A stretch of 64,000 bases of DNA, from assembly GCA_039720395.1 (NCBI GenBank), contig CM077823.1, forward strand, positions 38,484,536 through 38,548,535, given 5' to 3'. The notes under the pieces were generated by a model, which searched no databases, had not been told where the DNA came from, and saw only the letters and a program-made list of their open reading frames with translations. This document shows positions 34,293 through 48,462 of this stretch, piece after piece. The DNA comes from Liquidambar formosana. Lineage: Eukaryota; Streptophyta; Magnoliopsida; Saxifragales; Altingiaceae. The translations under genes were made by a program, and so were the position numbers. Each line of letters opens with the position of its first letter. The first letter of the stretch is position 1.

Positions 34293-37200
34293 TCAGGCCC
34301 CCATGGAAGAAGCTGCTGGATTGTATAAATTGTCCTCTCTCATGGTGACAAAACTGTGATGAGTCCCACCAGACATGGGCAGGTTACCACCCTCACAATG
34401 TTGCAAACCCAATGTGAGGGATACACCACTTCCACTTCCACTTCCACTTCCAAACCTCCCCAACTCTGACATGTGGTATGCAGCAGCAGCCGCTGCCATA
34501 AACCTATCACTGCCCCCATCAGACTGAACAATTGCATCCTGGAAGAGACTACAATCGTCAACACTAGGCCTTTGCTCACCCCTAAATTTCACTACCCCAT
34601 AATCAGTTTCAGTTTCTCCATGAGTCCCATTCTGGAAACTGTCTCCACCAGCGGCTCCAGCCATTTCTACATCAGGAAGTTTACTGGATTTGGAGTCGAG
34701 AAATTGTCCAGTGCTGCATCTCTCAGTGGCTGTCGAAGTTGCACTTTGTTGCAAATCTTCCCCTCTATCCTCAGAGGACCTGAGGTCACCTTTTGCTGCT
34801 TTGGATGCATTTTCAGATGAAGAATTAGAGTCCATCTCTGCATCGCCAGTCTCTTCTTTGTACATCTCTTCAACCATGGGCTTCCAGAGACGCACCCGTG
34901 CATTTATAAACCAGTTTGACACCTGAGCCAGGGAACACATGAAGTCATAAGACAACCTAAATGGAACATATAAGGAAGATGTATAGTGATTTTATGATGA
35001 TGTTCTGAATAAATACAAGGCAAACGTTGACTAATGAGACGGACTGAACCAAAAAACAATGGAAATGATAAAAGAGGAACACCTGGTTTTTATTTTGACA
35101 AGTCTGCATTGTATATAATCAAATAATAATTATCTGCAAAAAAGCATTTGTCTAAGAAAAACTAATGAATTTCTTAGAATGATTCAACTTGAAGTAAAAA
35201 TTGACTTCCTAACTTTTCTCATGGACAAAACCAACATTTTGGTTACTCCTAGAAATTGCAGTGCGAAAGTCTGATAGTTTATTCTTCTCCAGCAAGCATC
35301 CTTCCTCCTAATTTGAATTTATTATTGGATCTTTTTCTAGTTATTTCTGATATTCTAGGTGTTGCCACAACCACCAATTCCCAACTTCCAAAAGATTCTT
35401 AATGACACTGGAAAAATCCACATTCTGAATTTGTCCCAATTGTTTATGCATATTCTACCAAGCACTTGTTGCAGGTTTGAGTCTTGAAAGCAGGCCACTT
35501 TGTACTTAAAAAACAAAGGTTACAGCCATATCCAACTCACCCAACCCAGGACCCCGCTTAGCAGGACCAACACTGGGTAATGGTTAACGGTTTATGTGGA
35601 AAGCAGTGAGCTACAGAGCCATTCAGTTGATCACCCAAGGAATGTTGGGTAGAGAATATCAAAGCTCTATTGAATAAGACTTCCCTTATTTGACTTGTGT
35701 ATGAACACATAGAACCTCATAACATACCCGCACATTCCTAGATAATATAAAATTTTATTTTTACCTGACTTCTGGTCAAGCCCGTCTGCCTTGCTAGCAT
35801 GATCTTATCAGAATCCTTTGGGTAGCTGGTGAACATCAAAATTAGAAATTAGTTTTGAAGCACCCAGATACTTAACGAGTACAAATGAAGTTTGAAAGGA
35901 GAAAAGAAAAGAAGAAGGTCATAGTAAAGGGGTTTACGGATGAAGGAAATGCTCAAACAACCAAGCACGGAGAATTGAAACAGAGCTTTCAGGCAGCCCC
36001 CTCTGAGGCCTCCATGTGTGTTGTTGCATCATACCAAGCTGCTGAAGAGCTCTCTGTTGCCTGAGCTGCTGATCCACATAACGGAGGCGAGATATTCCAA
36101 CCCCTTTGCTGTTTGTCGAAGAATCTTGCTCCCCCAGACTTCTACGGGTTGCTCGAATTTGACCAGTTATTGCATCACGCAAGCAACGGAAGTGGCGGGA
36201 AATTGTCTGGAGGGCAAGTGCTGTGTATGGTTTAGCTGCCCCACATCCTGCCATCGCATCAAAAGATGATACTACACTCTGCATCTGATGGTAATACTGT
36301 TTGTACCTTCTATCAACCTGTGACAATAGAATGATCATCATTGTACTTCAAAAAAGAAGAGGCCCTCAATTTCACTTGAACTAGAAATAATGGGAAGGGA
36401 AAAAAAAAACCCATGTGAATGGGTTTAAGATTCATTGACCTTTTAAAACCCATGGATCCTCAAACAACATTTAGTTGCACAGTAACAGTGAATAATCATT
36501 TAGTTGTAGACATTAGTTTACAGAGGTAAGATTTATGAACACAAAAGAGTGTTCATAAAAGAAATTGCATTACATCCATGCACTTTGTGTGTGTGTGTGT
36601 TTTTGCTAACGAGAAGGTGTTCCTGTCCCCCTTAGGAGGGTGAGAATAATCCTTGCGAATGCACATAATAGCCCACAAACCAACTGCACTGGGCAAGCCT
36701 GGGATCAACCCATTCGAGCTCATGAAGTGGTATCCCTCCCATATGACCCTATCTGCAAGGGGGAGGTCCTGGGTTCAATATAGATTAACATCAAAAACAA
36801 CCATAATGGATAATTTTTCACAAATTTAATGCAAGATTTTTCAGGGGAGGCACCTTTGCTATGTAGAACGTAAAAGGGCAACATTAAAGTGGGTTGTGTT
36901 TTGACAAAATGAAGGAGTTACATCTTCTCTAATATGGCACTTCAAAATAAAGTGGCAAAATAAAGCAGCATATGAAAAATATAATTATCACAAAACAACG
37001 CAGAAACCCACACATGCACAAAATTACTAAACTCTGTTTTTCAACTCTATTAGGGCAGGAAATTTCATCGATAAAGTTTTTCAGGATAGGAAATTTTTTC
37101 AAGAAATTTTTAGGCACAACCGCACAACACATTCACATGTGAAGGAAAAACTGAGAGGATCTTTTGAAAGATGTCGAAACAAGACAAAATCCTACACAAG

Positions 37201-38832
37201 ATGTTATTAGATACTAGAAAAACTCTTAATACTCCTAGTTAAGTCACCTCCACTACAGCATTTCAGAATGTAGAGCGAAAAGTAATCATCGATTACTCTC
37301 CTTACAAACACCTAATAAGGAGGTCACCATCTCATAGCTATCTGCAGTAAAAATTCCTCTCCCAGTGCAATCCAAAGAGATCTCCACACCAGATAAAGGT
37401 GCAAAAGATCGATAAAGGTATTTTCCATTGCAGAACCCTCACCAGACATTGCAAAATCATCATCCTAGACTTATCATCAACAGGGGAACTGTGAAGGAAT
37501 CATGGCTTCTCCTTTGAAATGAATGATCAAAACTCACAATAATTTAAATAAATAAATTATGAACAACATAAGAAAACTGAATTTTTTTGCCCAACATGTC
37601 AAGAAGCACACAAACTAAATCTCTAATATAAGCATTCCCAGATAAAGAGCTAAGAATCTAAATCATGGGTTTTGAGGTAAAATTGTACAAATACTAAAGC
37701 ATCTCAATTTGCACAATTTGTAACTTGACCACCCACTAATTCAACTTTCATACCATTCACGGTTTCTTTTATATTTAAAAAGCATGAACCCTGTTTGCAT
37801 CATTTAGAGACAGTCCACGACAAACAAAGTAACAGAAAATAAGTACCTCATAAAGAGACTTAGGAACTACCAAAATGGAAAATAAATTACCAATCATACC
37901 TCATCCAACATAGCCAGAAGTTTTGTCATCTTGTTTTGCAAATCCTGTCTTTCAGCAGGTGAAAGCTCACTGGAGGGGTTTCCAGTCAACTCTTGAGAAT
38001 TTGAAGGCCCTCCAGACATTGCAGTCTCATTCTTAGACCCCCCATCAACCTCTTTGGAACCCTTGTTGCTTTGGTTTTTCTCAGAATCAGGATGCTTCAG
38101 CGCCTTCCGGACATTAACAACTTCATCAAGTAATTGTTGTGCTGCTTTTAGGTACTTAGAATTGGGAATGGTTCTGGCAATACTTGACATCCCATAAGGA
38201 GATGGATCTGCTTTAACTGAATCTTGATTGCCCCCAGGAAAACCAGGTGGTGGCAAATATTCAGCATTTCTTGACTGTTTACTGAAGGAGTTTTCATCAT
38301 CTCTAAAGGAGCCATTCCTGCTGCCTCCCTCACCAGAAATTGAAGGATTAGGACCCAAAAATGAGGAGAAACCCGGATTAGGATTCCGAAATTGAATGGA
38401 AGGCATTTGGATTCCAGATGGGATTTGTGTACCAAGGCTGAGGGATAATCCCTGACCCTGCAGGTTCTGCCCGCCATGCAGAATGCTGGTCGAGCCACCC
38501 ATTGGGTGCATAACTAGCATCTCATTTCTACCATCCCTCCATGCACTGAAATCATGCTCCCCAATACGTGACCCACCAAGGTTCGATAGTATTTCTTGCT
38601 GAGGCTGGGAAGAATCCGAAGGCCCCACAGAATGGATTTCAATGCAATTGTTCTGCTGCTGTGAGTTCCCAGCCAGCGTATCCGAGTATGTCCCAGAAGA
38701 ATAGTTCATATACATCATCATATTGCCAGGAAGAGCAGGTGCTTCCGAATATGAACTGGGCAAATGTTCCCTTAAATAGAGCATTGTTGCAGCATCTCTT
38801 TGATTATTAGAATTGGGGTAATAAGTAGCCAT
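34293..38832 (-). CDS. BLH1: BEL1-like homeodomain transcription factor (BLH1 type)
   Basis: TALE-class homeodomain protein that pairs with KNOX proteins to bind DNA; roles in this family include meristem, ovule and stress control. Coding exons on the minus strand: 38832-37900, 36317-35938, 35825-35765 and 34922-34293; 667 residues, near the usual BLH1 size. Features in order: GLSLSLG (about 128-134), SKY motif [14 protein letters not shown] (about 225), BELL domain (about 290-380), homeodomain (about 418-478) with the TALE loop PYP and recognition helix [15 protein letters not shown], an Ala run and (GS)n, and the C-terminal ZIBEL motif VSLTLGL (about 625-631). All splice junctions are GT..AG and in phase, and no stop interrupts the frame. 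The start codon is followed by [10 protein letters not shown]. The 61-base third exon inside the homeodomain is typical of BELL genes. Introns 1 and 3 contain old repeat fragments only. Confidence 0.93.
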
Positions 38833-39840
38833 TGTTTCTCTCTCTCAATCTCAAAACTGGTTTGTCGGAAAATTTGAATCAAATTTACCTAGTCATCCTG
38901 GGAAATGGAAATGACCAGCAATGATGGCTATCAGTTATTAACAATTCTGTGGAAAATTAAACTCGTTGAAATGAATTTCTCCTAAAATGGATGCTTATTC
39001 TGACAAGTATAAGCACAAGAAAAGTTTTCCAGATGTATAGCATATTCCCTCAATGATTATGTCACAAGTTAGCCTTATGATACTAAGCCAAAAAAAATAG
39101 ATGGGTGGGGGGGGGGGGGGGGGGGAGCTTATGATTAGTTCACCAAAAGAAAATCACAGAAGCACATATTGCAGTCCATGGCTTTCTGTAATGAACAGAG
39201 AAACTATTACTGGTGAGTGATGACATCATAAATTCTTACAAGATATACACAAGTCAATAATAGATGATACCAATAAACTTAAGCATTGGAGAACCAAAAA
39301 AAACAAAAAAAGCAACCTCCATAAAAATATGCAAACTATGATGCTATCTGTTTGAATGATTCTTCTTGGGCTTCTGAGGAAAGGATGTTTTGCATGCAGT
39401 CATAAATTTTCAATTATTAATGATTAAAAAAGAAGAATAGATTTCCAACTTATATAAAGTGGAAGAACAAATTCAGGTTATATCCTCCATAAATGCCATA
39501 TCTTCATCAACTGGAAGAAAAATTCAAATTAAACAAATAATCAATAATCAGTGACCCAAAAACCCATGAACACGGAATCAGAAAACAACCCAAAAAACTG
39601 ATATTCTTATAGATAACCAGGTACTATGAAAACCCAGCTAAATTTTGTTCTTTTTCTAAGGAAGGAAAAAGGAAGGAAAATTTTCAGAAACCCAACAAAT
39701 AAGAAAAAGGGAGAAGCGGCAAGGAAGGAAGACCCATAACCCATTATTAACCCAATAAATGGAAAAATAAAATAAAATAAATTTATATTCTTATCATGAT
39801 CATGATCATCGTCATCATCATCTTTGTCCAGACACTCAGA

Positions 39841-39841
39841 T

Positions 39842-39874
<33 letters not shown>

Positions 39875-40223
39875 TGAAGCAAAATTTCTCTTTCTCAGCA
39901 GCTAAAATGATGAAAGTCAGAACAATTAGAATAAAAAAATACCTGAAAATCCGTAAGAGATGTGTGCCTTGTGGGGAACAGAAAAGCTCGAAGAAAACAC
40001 CCCCGATCCACTGCACACAATCTTCCCCAGAACCGACACTTGCCGATCCCAAAACACCATATATCTTATACCCACACACATACCTTTTCATCCACACTAT
40101 TCATACATACAACACAACCTATACATATACATATACATATATACAAAGTAATAATTCCATCACATATTCTCTATCCATCATTCCCTCATTCCCCACGTGC
40201 GAAACACACAACAGAAGCACACA

Positions 40224-40254
<31 letters not shown>
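39841..40254 (-). promoter_or_regulatory. Probable leader exon, leader intron donor and GA/CT-rich promoter of the BEL1-like gene
   Basis: On the minus strand 'cttacggattttcag' is followed by a gtattt donor at 39942, suggesting a non-coding leader exon upstream. The leader intron would end at one of two AG sites between about 38870 and 38910. TATA-like sequences lie at about 40060-40075 and 40130-40147. A GA tract (39841-39873) and a CT tract (about 40228-40254) flank the exon; such GAGA tracts are bound by BPC proteins, known regulators of KNOX/BELL genes. The exact transcript start is not visible. Confidence 0.4.
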
Positions 40255-43200
40255 ATGGGGAGCTCAAAAGAAAAAAATCATAACTTTCTCTTTCTATCTC
40301 TATCCCCTTTTAAATGGGTTTCTCTCTCTAGGTAGCTTGCTTGCTTTTCTTGGCCTGTAATAGTAGTTGTTGCCTTGCTTTGCTTCGCTTCTTGTTCTTG
40401 GGTTCTTTCTACTTTGCTGTTGATGATGTTTGGTTAAGGAGTTCTATCCCTAACAACCAGTTGGTAGACCTAAACCCTCTCTTAAACCCCCCCCTTCTTC
40501 TCTCTCTCCTCTTTCTCCCTCTAACTTCTCTCTCTCTCTCTCAACTTCTGGCTGTCTCTCTCATCCTTAACCATGGAAGGTCTGGGTTGCTGCAATATCC
40601 ACCATATAAGCATATTCTATTTCTTATTTAATTATTTCATTTTTTTCATTTATTGTTTTTACTGTAAGAGGCGCACCACGAGGGTGCCCAAATCACTGTT
40701 TTTGTCCTTTCGTTCTGATTCATGGTTCATTTTTGCACTAGGGCCCTTGTTTTTTGGTGTATTTTCATTTCTTTCCTTTTCTAAAATTTTATTAACCATG
40801 TCTATAATATATTTTTTCTGCTAATTGATGTCTAGAATATATAAATTGATGGATTTTTAAGTAAACACAGGTTAATTTTATTAACATCATCACTGGTGAA
40901 TTGGGATTAAATCACAAGCAAGTGTTTGTTATACAATGTAACTCATCTATGCATGAGTAGAAACTCTTAATAATAATACAAAAGGTTCAAATTTGGTCAT
41001 GTGCACAACACCAAATCTAACTTCTAATACAAGATTTTAATGCTACAAATACCGATACAAATAATATTAATTCATAATATACATGAGGGACAAACCTTTA
41101 ATATATACTGTGGATAATAAGGAGTCAGTACATATGACTTGAAGATTTTCCTATCTTCATTACAAACCACCTTTGTCTTGTCATGGTACTCCTATTATGG
41201 AAGAGGTTTAGTGTTTTTACCTTGGTGGGATTAAATGCCCATGTTCTCTTAGTTGAGGAGGAGGGGCCATGTCCTTAGATTTTTGCACAATGGTACAAAG
41301 CTACTAAGGTGTTGCAGCTATGAGGAAAAAAATCCGTATATAACATTAATTATTCACTATAAACCAACTGGCAAATCAACTGTGCACTTTTAGAAGGATG
41401 TTGTGGCTCATCTTAAAGATATACTGTATTAAGCTTTATTGGAGTTTGAATCGATAATGGGAAGATTGAAGGAAGATGAGTGTCATTAAGCCCTATCACC
41501 CTAACTCATGATTTCAGAATCATTTTCAAGTTTTTTAAAATTGGGCTTCTGGGTAAGCTGGTTAACATGGTTTGAACAAAAGATCTTATGTTCAAGTCCC
41601 TACAAATATGTTAAACATGCAACCAACTGAGAATAAGACTTGGTTATGACTAAGGGTTTTTTTTTTTTTTTTTTTCTTTTTTTTTGGGGGGGGGGGGTGT
41701 CTGGAGGTGGGGTTTCAAGTGTGCTGAAAATGACGCTTTTCTGTAAAAAAAAAATAAAAAAAAGAGGCAACCATTTCCTTTTGCTTTGTTGGAAGGTTGA
41801 GAAAGCTTATGCGGAAAAAATTTATTTAAAAAAAAAAAAAAAAACTAATGGGTTTTGTTGGAGTGACTAGTGCAAGATTCTTACTAAAATGAGCTTAATT
41901 GATTAGAAGCGTTTGTTTCCTTACTTGAGAAAATTTTGCCTAATATGATGTGGCATGCAATAAAGTTGATGAGCACTATGTCTAGGCTTTCATGAAAAAA
42001 GTTCCAAAAATTTTCCCTATCTTTTCAATTTCTGACTATGGTGGAGTACTACTTTTTCTCTTGGTTTAAAGCATCAAGGGTCATTTTCTTTTGATAGTTT
42101 AAAGTGTCATAAGTAGACCCGTCTTGTGCCCAATGGATCCCAAAAAAGTCATGTGAATTAAGCAATTTTGGATGATGATGATGATGATGGTTCCAATGAA
42201 ATATTGTGTAGCGACTGGTGTACGTAATAGACACAATACAGCTGCAATCAGAATTTCTTTTATCATGTGTAAAAGAAAAAATATTAAAATTCTTATCAAA
42301 AAAAGAGGAGAACATATTAAAATATTGCCAAACAATGAAAAAAATATAAAATAACATATGTATCATCTGACATACTATTAAACAACTATCATGACCAAAT
42401 CAAGATCACCATCATCAGATTGTTGTTGGAGGGTGGTTAAGAGATTGTAGGGTCACTTTCACAAAGCCTTTGCATTATAGACTTGCGTATTTGCCATGTG
42501 TTTGATTTTTTATTTTTTTCCTTGTTATGGAAGAAAAGCTTAGTTGAAATAATCTAACCAAAGCTTGGAAACTACCATTTTAGTTATTGGATGTGCCCTA
42601 CAACCAGAAGTAATTAAATAAAAAAAAAAAATTCAACTTGGTGAGATATCAAGTAGAGAAATCTAAGAAACATGAACTCATCATTCCCTTAGAAAATTCA
42701 ATAATTAACTTAAATAACTCGCACCCGTCATTATGAAAAGGATATACGGTTATTGTTAGAGCTTGTTTCGTTAATTTCACATCTATATTAAGTATTTAAA
42801 TGGATTGTTTCATTTGAGATAAATGATGTGAAAGCAACAAAATAGCTTAAAGTATTAGGATTTCACTTTAAAAAAATAAATAAGAAAGATGGATTTCATA
42901 AGAGAAAAACTCGATTAATATGAAAGCAACTAGTTAACAACTACTTGAAACGTAAGACTATATTAATCAACCAACCAAGTTAGCGCACTAATTTTGTACA
43001 AAAAAACATTTAAAAAATGATACACTAATATCAGTTACTAGGGCTTGATTGCTTATTATCACATCTACATAGAGAAGTCGAAACAGACATTTTCATTCGG
43101 AGAAAAGGTTACGAAAGCAACCAAATAAATTCACTGATCAAGATTTCGGTAGAGAAAAACCTTAGTTAATATGAAAACAGCTAACCAACCAACAACTACT

Positions 43201-43440
43201 TGAAACGTAAGCTGTTCAATAACCAACCAAGTTAGGGATTTAAAGTGTTGATATTTTTTTTTTTTGTACAAAATATGTTAATTAATTATCCATCAATTGC
43301 CATCACAAATTTAATTTTATTTCTTGCTAGTTGCAACCCAAAATATATATATTGGCGTGTTTATCAGCCTGCTTTTGCTTAGAAGATAAATCATATGTAA
43401 TAATTGTAAGATTTAAATTTCTCAGAACAATGCCAGAAAA
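40255..43440. other. Intergenic region without recognised gene
   Basis: Pyrimidine-rich sequence to about 40560, then AT-rich DNA. Poly-T, poly-G and poly-A runs lie at about 41650-41845. A (GAT)n-like run sits at 42171-42190. The only structure of note is the diverged duplication listed at 42755-43240. Confidence 0.5.
42755..43240 (+). repeat. Diverged tandem duplication, about 245-bp unit
   Basis: Unit 1 (about 42755-42990) and unit 2 (about 43036-43240) share ordered blocks: 'gcttg.tt.gtta.t.tcacatctata', 'gaaagcaac.aaa.a', 'agagaaaaac', 'ttaatatgaaa.c' and 'aacaactacttgaaacgtaag'. Each ends in 'accaaccaagttag'. Identity looks moderate, with indels. Confidence 0.6.
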
Positions 43441-43446
43441 ACACTT

Positions 43447-43849
43447 TTAATGTTTTATTATTATACAAATAACTTTAAATCCAAGGAAGGGGTAGTTTGG
43501 AAATACATTCGAAATGTAGGGACTGAAATGGAAATAAGAAAAGCTGCAAATGGGGGCAGAGGAGCAGAACCCTGAGGAAAGGGGTTTGACGTGGGTGGAG
43601 CTAATTGACTGGCTTCTTTGTGCAGAAGGTGGGGATGCGAGTCGCCGAAACACCGCCTGGGGATTCGCGAGAGAGGGGAGCAAAGAAAATCCAAGGTTTA
43701 AAGTAGGGAGAGAGGTGATTGGCTGAGGGCGTGAAACCCCATAGAAAACCCTCACTCGGCATTACGTAGGATCCGACGAAGGATGGGGTTTCCGCTTCTC
43801 TGACATGGAGGACGACCTTCCCTGTCTTTGGATCTAACATTGGAATCAT
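43447..43849 (-). other. GC-richer island with overlapping open frames, unidentified
   Basis: About 300 bases (43550-43850) are clearly more GC-rich than their surroundings. Two minus-strand frames are open (43849-43601 and 43755-43447) and overlap heavily. I recognise no domain. It could be a captured gene piece or the 5' end of an unrecognised gene. I see no splice-linked continuation. Confidence 0.2.
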
Positions 43850-46083
43850 TGTACTATAAAATTTATTTTAAACTTTTATATTCAACAAAAGCAAAAAAAA
43901 AAAAGGGTTTTAAATTAATTTACATAGAACTTTCTAAAGATAACATTTAGCAACTTTTTCCGTCTTATTTTATTAGCCCATTTTTTAAGAATGTTTCAAA
44001 ATTATAGTTTTATTAAAGAAAAAAATTAATAATTTTTAAATTTATTTCATAAAATATTTTTTTAATGAGTATTTTATTTATTTATTTATTTTAATATTTG
44101 TACATCTAAAAACAAAATATAAATATTAGGAGACATACGTTGTTGTGAAAATATTTAATAAGTTTTTTTTAAAAATGCGTGATTTTTTTAAAATGATAAT
44201 CCCCAAGAGTGTTTAGGAAGAGTTCACATTTCCTTTCACTCACACGATGATGGTTAGGTGATGACATACCAACACTTGTTTTAGAGGTTATCTCTTATGC
44301 ATTGATAGATTATGGTGTACATTGAACCAATACACGAGATACAATCCATAACGCATGATGATACTGATTGAACTTACACCACTACATTTTGACTTCATTG
44401 GAACTGTTTCCTCACATTTCATTATTAAACTTTCAATGCGTTACATTTTTTGTTTCCTTCGTCATTGCTATGTCAGAGAAAAACAATAGTAGATAATCTC
44501 GTGACCATCACTTGATTTCTTTAAAAAAACTTAATGGTGATTTCACCCTTGTAAATAGGGTATATACAGTATTATTTTGTTGACATTATATTACAAGTAA
44601 AATAGTAATTTCATATTTTCCATTAATGGCCTATTTCCTTAGAGGGTTCGATTTTTTTTTGTTTTTGGCAAATGGGGGTATCCAATGGCCTACGAAATTA
44701 TAGAATAATTCCCCTAATTTCAAAGTTCAAACACACGTGACATTGAAGTGCTTGTCGGGCTCCAAAAGCTGGTGGAGTGGTGGTCCATTCTTGATTTCAA
44801 ATGGATTCGTCAAACCGTGGTTGTTCAATGTTTAAAAAATATAATTTACCAAAAAAATAAAAAAAAATTAAACATTTCAATAGGAGGAGTGAGGTCGAAG
44901 GAGAGAATCTTATGTTGAAAAAAATATATAGCCTAAAATGGATTACTTCTGGTCCATAGAACCCTTGATTTTACATGTTTAAGCTTTCACTAGCTTTTCC
45001 CAATATGCATATTGGAGTGCATTTGATATATAGGAAATGGAAATAAAATGGTTGCAATTTTGAGTTTTTCAAATTTAGCATAAAAATGTGCAAAATAATC
45101 TTATTTGTGATTGATGTAATAATTACCTCGGCATTTAGCTTAAGTGGTATCTCTACACTTTTTAGAATAAAAAAATCTTTGATAGTCATAAAATTTGGGG
45201 TGAGATGTCTAACCCCTCGAGTTCGGATGTAGGGTTTGCTATAATTTTTTATTTTTATTTTAATTTTTTTAAATAATGAATCTATTAATTTATTTTGTTT
45301 GATTAGATGATAGCTTCTTGTTTCTACAATTTCTACAAAAGATTCTAATACTTTGTCTAGATAAAGTAAAGAGCAAGGGAAATGAATGAAAAATCATGAA
45401 AGTGGTTAAGAAATCCTTTCATTTCCCTCAACTTTTTCCAAGATCCAAATTGATGCTACAATTTGTATATCCTTTAGAAACAAAGAGAAAGGGATCCCAT
45501 TCCATCTTATCCCTTGGTTAAGGAGCTTTAGTGCCAAGTACAATTTTGAATGCTCATAAATATAAAGAAAATCAAGGGATCCCATTCCATAGTAACTACG
45601 AGTTACCATTATCTGTGGTGAAGTAATAGAAGAAATAAAAAATATGTATCTTACAAACCATATTGTTATTTTGGTGGGTATATTACTACCTCAAGGTCGA
45701 TGGAAGACTAAACATTATTAATTTCAAATTTTAATTTTTAACAATTTCATATGTGCAAAATCTGTTAGAGGGAGAGCTCGTGTTTGAAATGTCCTCATGT
45801 CCTCAGACCAAACATATTATAAACTTGACAAACCCCATATAGAAGAAAACTCAACAATTCTTAATTTATATTTATATTGCCATTTATCCATTTAATCCTT
45901 TTTTTTTTGGGGGTAATCCCCACACGTTTGATGTCTAATTGTTTCTCTCTTTGAAGAAAGTTGTTATACTCTTCAATCTTCATAGACTTTTCTCTCTTCT
46001 TTCACATATCCTAACCTTAATATCAATTGGTCATAAACTATATGAAATTTTGGCATCAATGAACAAGAGATGGTACTTAACAC

Positions 46084-46129
<46 letters not shown>

Positions 46130-48462
46130 AAAAAAAAAAAAAAGAAGGATCAAGAGATAGAGCCATTTCTGCACCTATTGAAATGGGTATGTGTAGTTGT
46201 CTATCCCACGAAGATGGGGGGAGTGTCCAAATCAATAATAACCATACTAGAAATTTTTAAATTATTTTTGGATGTTCCTCTAGTTAGGTCATTGACACCA
46301 AACTTCAATTAAATATAAATGCTATGGCCCATGAGGCATGCCCAGGGCCGGCACGCAGGACTTTTGAAAACATAAATATAATCTAGGTATATATTAAATA
46401 GGGAAAAGTTATAGTGAGGGCATCCTTATATGAATGAATATCTACCAGCCCTGTGATCTTTCTATAATTTAAGAGATTAAACGCATTTCATAATTTGTTG
46501 CTTACCGTTTGATAGGGGCCCTATACGAGAGTCTGGTGGACAATTTTCTTAGTTAAAATATCACGTGATTTAATCAATTTCCAATTCAAAATTTGATGTA
46601 TTTTTTTAATAAATTTTTTTTTTGTTCTTCTACTAGTGCACATGAGCCTATTTTAATATATTTTTAGCTGAATTTTTATTCAAAAAAACAAACTCAAGGT
46701 GATAGATATGATAACGTACCGGTTTTTAAATAAGATGCTCAAAATAATTGCAAAAACGAAGAAGTTCACAGCAAGAGGGATGAGGGCGGCTTCACACGGC
46801 AAATTGCTTTGAATAAACTGATTTTTTTTTTTAATGAATTCTTAATATATTGAAATTATATTGTTAAATTATGAAATTTCCTAACATATCTTCATTGATT
46901 CAATTAATATTAATTAACGAATATTTAAATGTAATTGCCAACTGTAAGCAAGGTTTTCAGCAGCGGAGAGTCGGTAATCCATATATTAATAAGTAATCAA
47001 AACCACAAACTTAGGTAGCTAGTAGACAAGGAGGCGGAAAAGCCTAACACGTGGCAACAATGATTACTTGATTAGTGAAGTTTTAGCGTGTGCGCTTTGC
47101 CTAGGACAAAGCTACTATAAGGACGTCCTCAGGGCTATCTTGATGGGCTCTCAATTTTTTCCTTTTTCCATATTTTTTTTTTTGCTAAAAAATGGAAAAT
47201 GTTACATGAACCAGCTTCATACTCCAAATTTCATCCCAATTCACGGGTCTTTGTGACTTAGTGATACTTAGATGGGTTAGGAGATTGTGGGTGGTCTAGC
47301 ATTCGAGGTATTCTATATAACCTAAAAAATATTGAAAAAAGGTAGAAAATTTTTTTATCACAAAACTCTCGCACCTGAGTGATGTCACCCACATAGATGT
47401 AAACTCTTTTCACGAGAGAGTCGAGATAAAAGTTAGGGTTGAAATTGTTGCATGTAGCATTACTCCTTTGAAAATATTACCAGAATTCAAAGATATTACA
47501 AGAATTCAAAGTCACGTGCCTAGACATACACAATTTCATTAAAAAAAATTCACATTACAAACAGTGATCAAAGTTTGATATTCTTTCTTAATAAATAGCA
47601 TCTGATCGAAATTTTTAATCAACTTAATTAGGGCATGTGGATTTATTTTAACATTTTTTTTTTTTTTGTTGAATTTATATTTATGTGATAAACACAATAT
47701 GATAAAGGCAATGTCGTGGCATGTGTCTTAAATTGTGTGATCAAAATGAATTTAAAAAAATGTGAGAGATCATTGTAAGAGAGGTGAGGGTTCCCTCATA
47801 GGATAATAGTTCTCTTCAATAATTAAGCGACTTGCGGTATGGAGATGGTGGGTCCCACCTTAGCGTTAGAATCAAACTAAAACTGATGCTGATGGTATGC
47901 TTAAATGGGGATCAGTTCTTTCCATCCCATCCCCTTGTGATGATGTGAGCTATGACATGGATGGGCCCCCATTCGATAATGCATTTGTGGGTCCCATTTT
48001 GGACACAAAGTCTAGGAAAGCATTTTGTCTTACTTTGCCCTTTTGTTTGTTTGTTTGTTATGATAGAAAGGTTGTGATGTACTGTATGGGAATACATGCC
48101 ATACTCTCTCTCTGTCTTCATAGAATGTGCTTTTGCCTTTAAAATGGTGAAACCAAAGCTCTTGGTTATGACTTTGCTATATCTTACTTGGAGCACGGTT
48201 GAATTTTTAATTGGTAAATTACTTGTTTTCTCACATGAAAAGGAAAAAAAAGAAAGAAAAAAAGATGGTGTTAGTGTGACGGACATTGATTGCTAAAAAG
48301 TGATGACAGTCAAATCTTAGTCATTGATGAGTTTTGATCGTTTTTAATAAAAAATTATTATTTATTAATCTTTTTTTAGTCATGATTTGATTATCTTGCC
48401 ATTATTTTCTACCAAAAAAAGAAAAAAAGGTGTAAATATCCAAAGTTTCAATCATTAATGAC
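43850..48462. other. AT-rich intergenic region
   Basis: No gene was seen. It contains a tRNA-like repeat remnant near 45125-45240 ('gcatttagcttaagtggtatc'), a solitary hAT-like end near 46343 ('cagggccggcacgcagg') and a C35A24 tract at 46085-46143. Confidence 0.5.
46085..46143 (+). repeat. Homopolymer pair: 35 C then 24 A
   Basis: A run of about 35 cytosines is followed directly by about 24 adenines. A similar C16A28 pair lies in the hAT element at 13797-13840. The run length is unlikely to be exact in any assembly. Confidence 0.85.

Noticed and set aside
39874..40360. Plus-strand open frames over the BEL1-like promoter
   Set aside because: They are low-complexity translations of CT and TA repeats with no conserved motif.
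46070..46312. Open frame with a proline and lysine run
   Set aside because: It is a translation of the C35A24 homopolymer pair.
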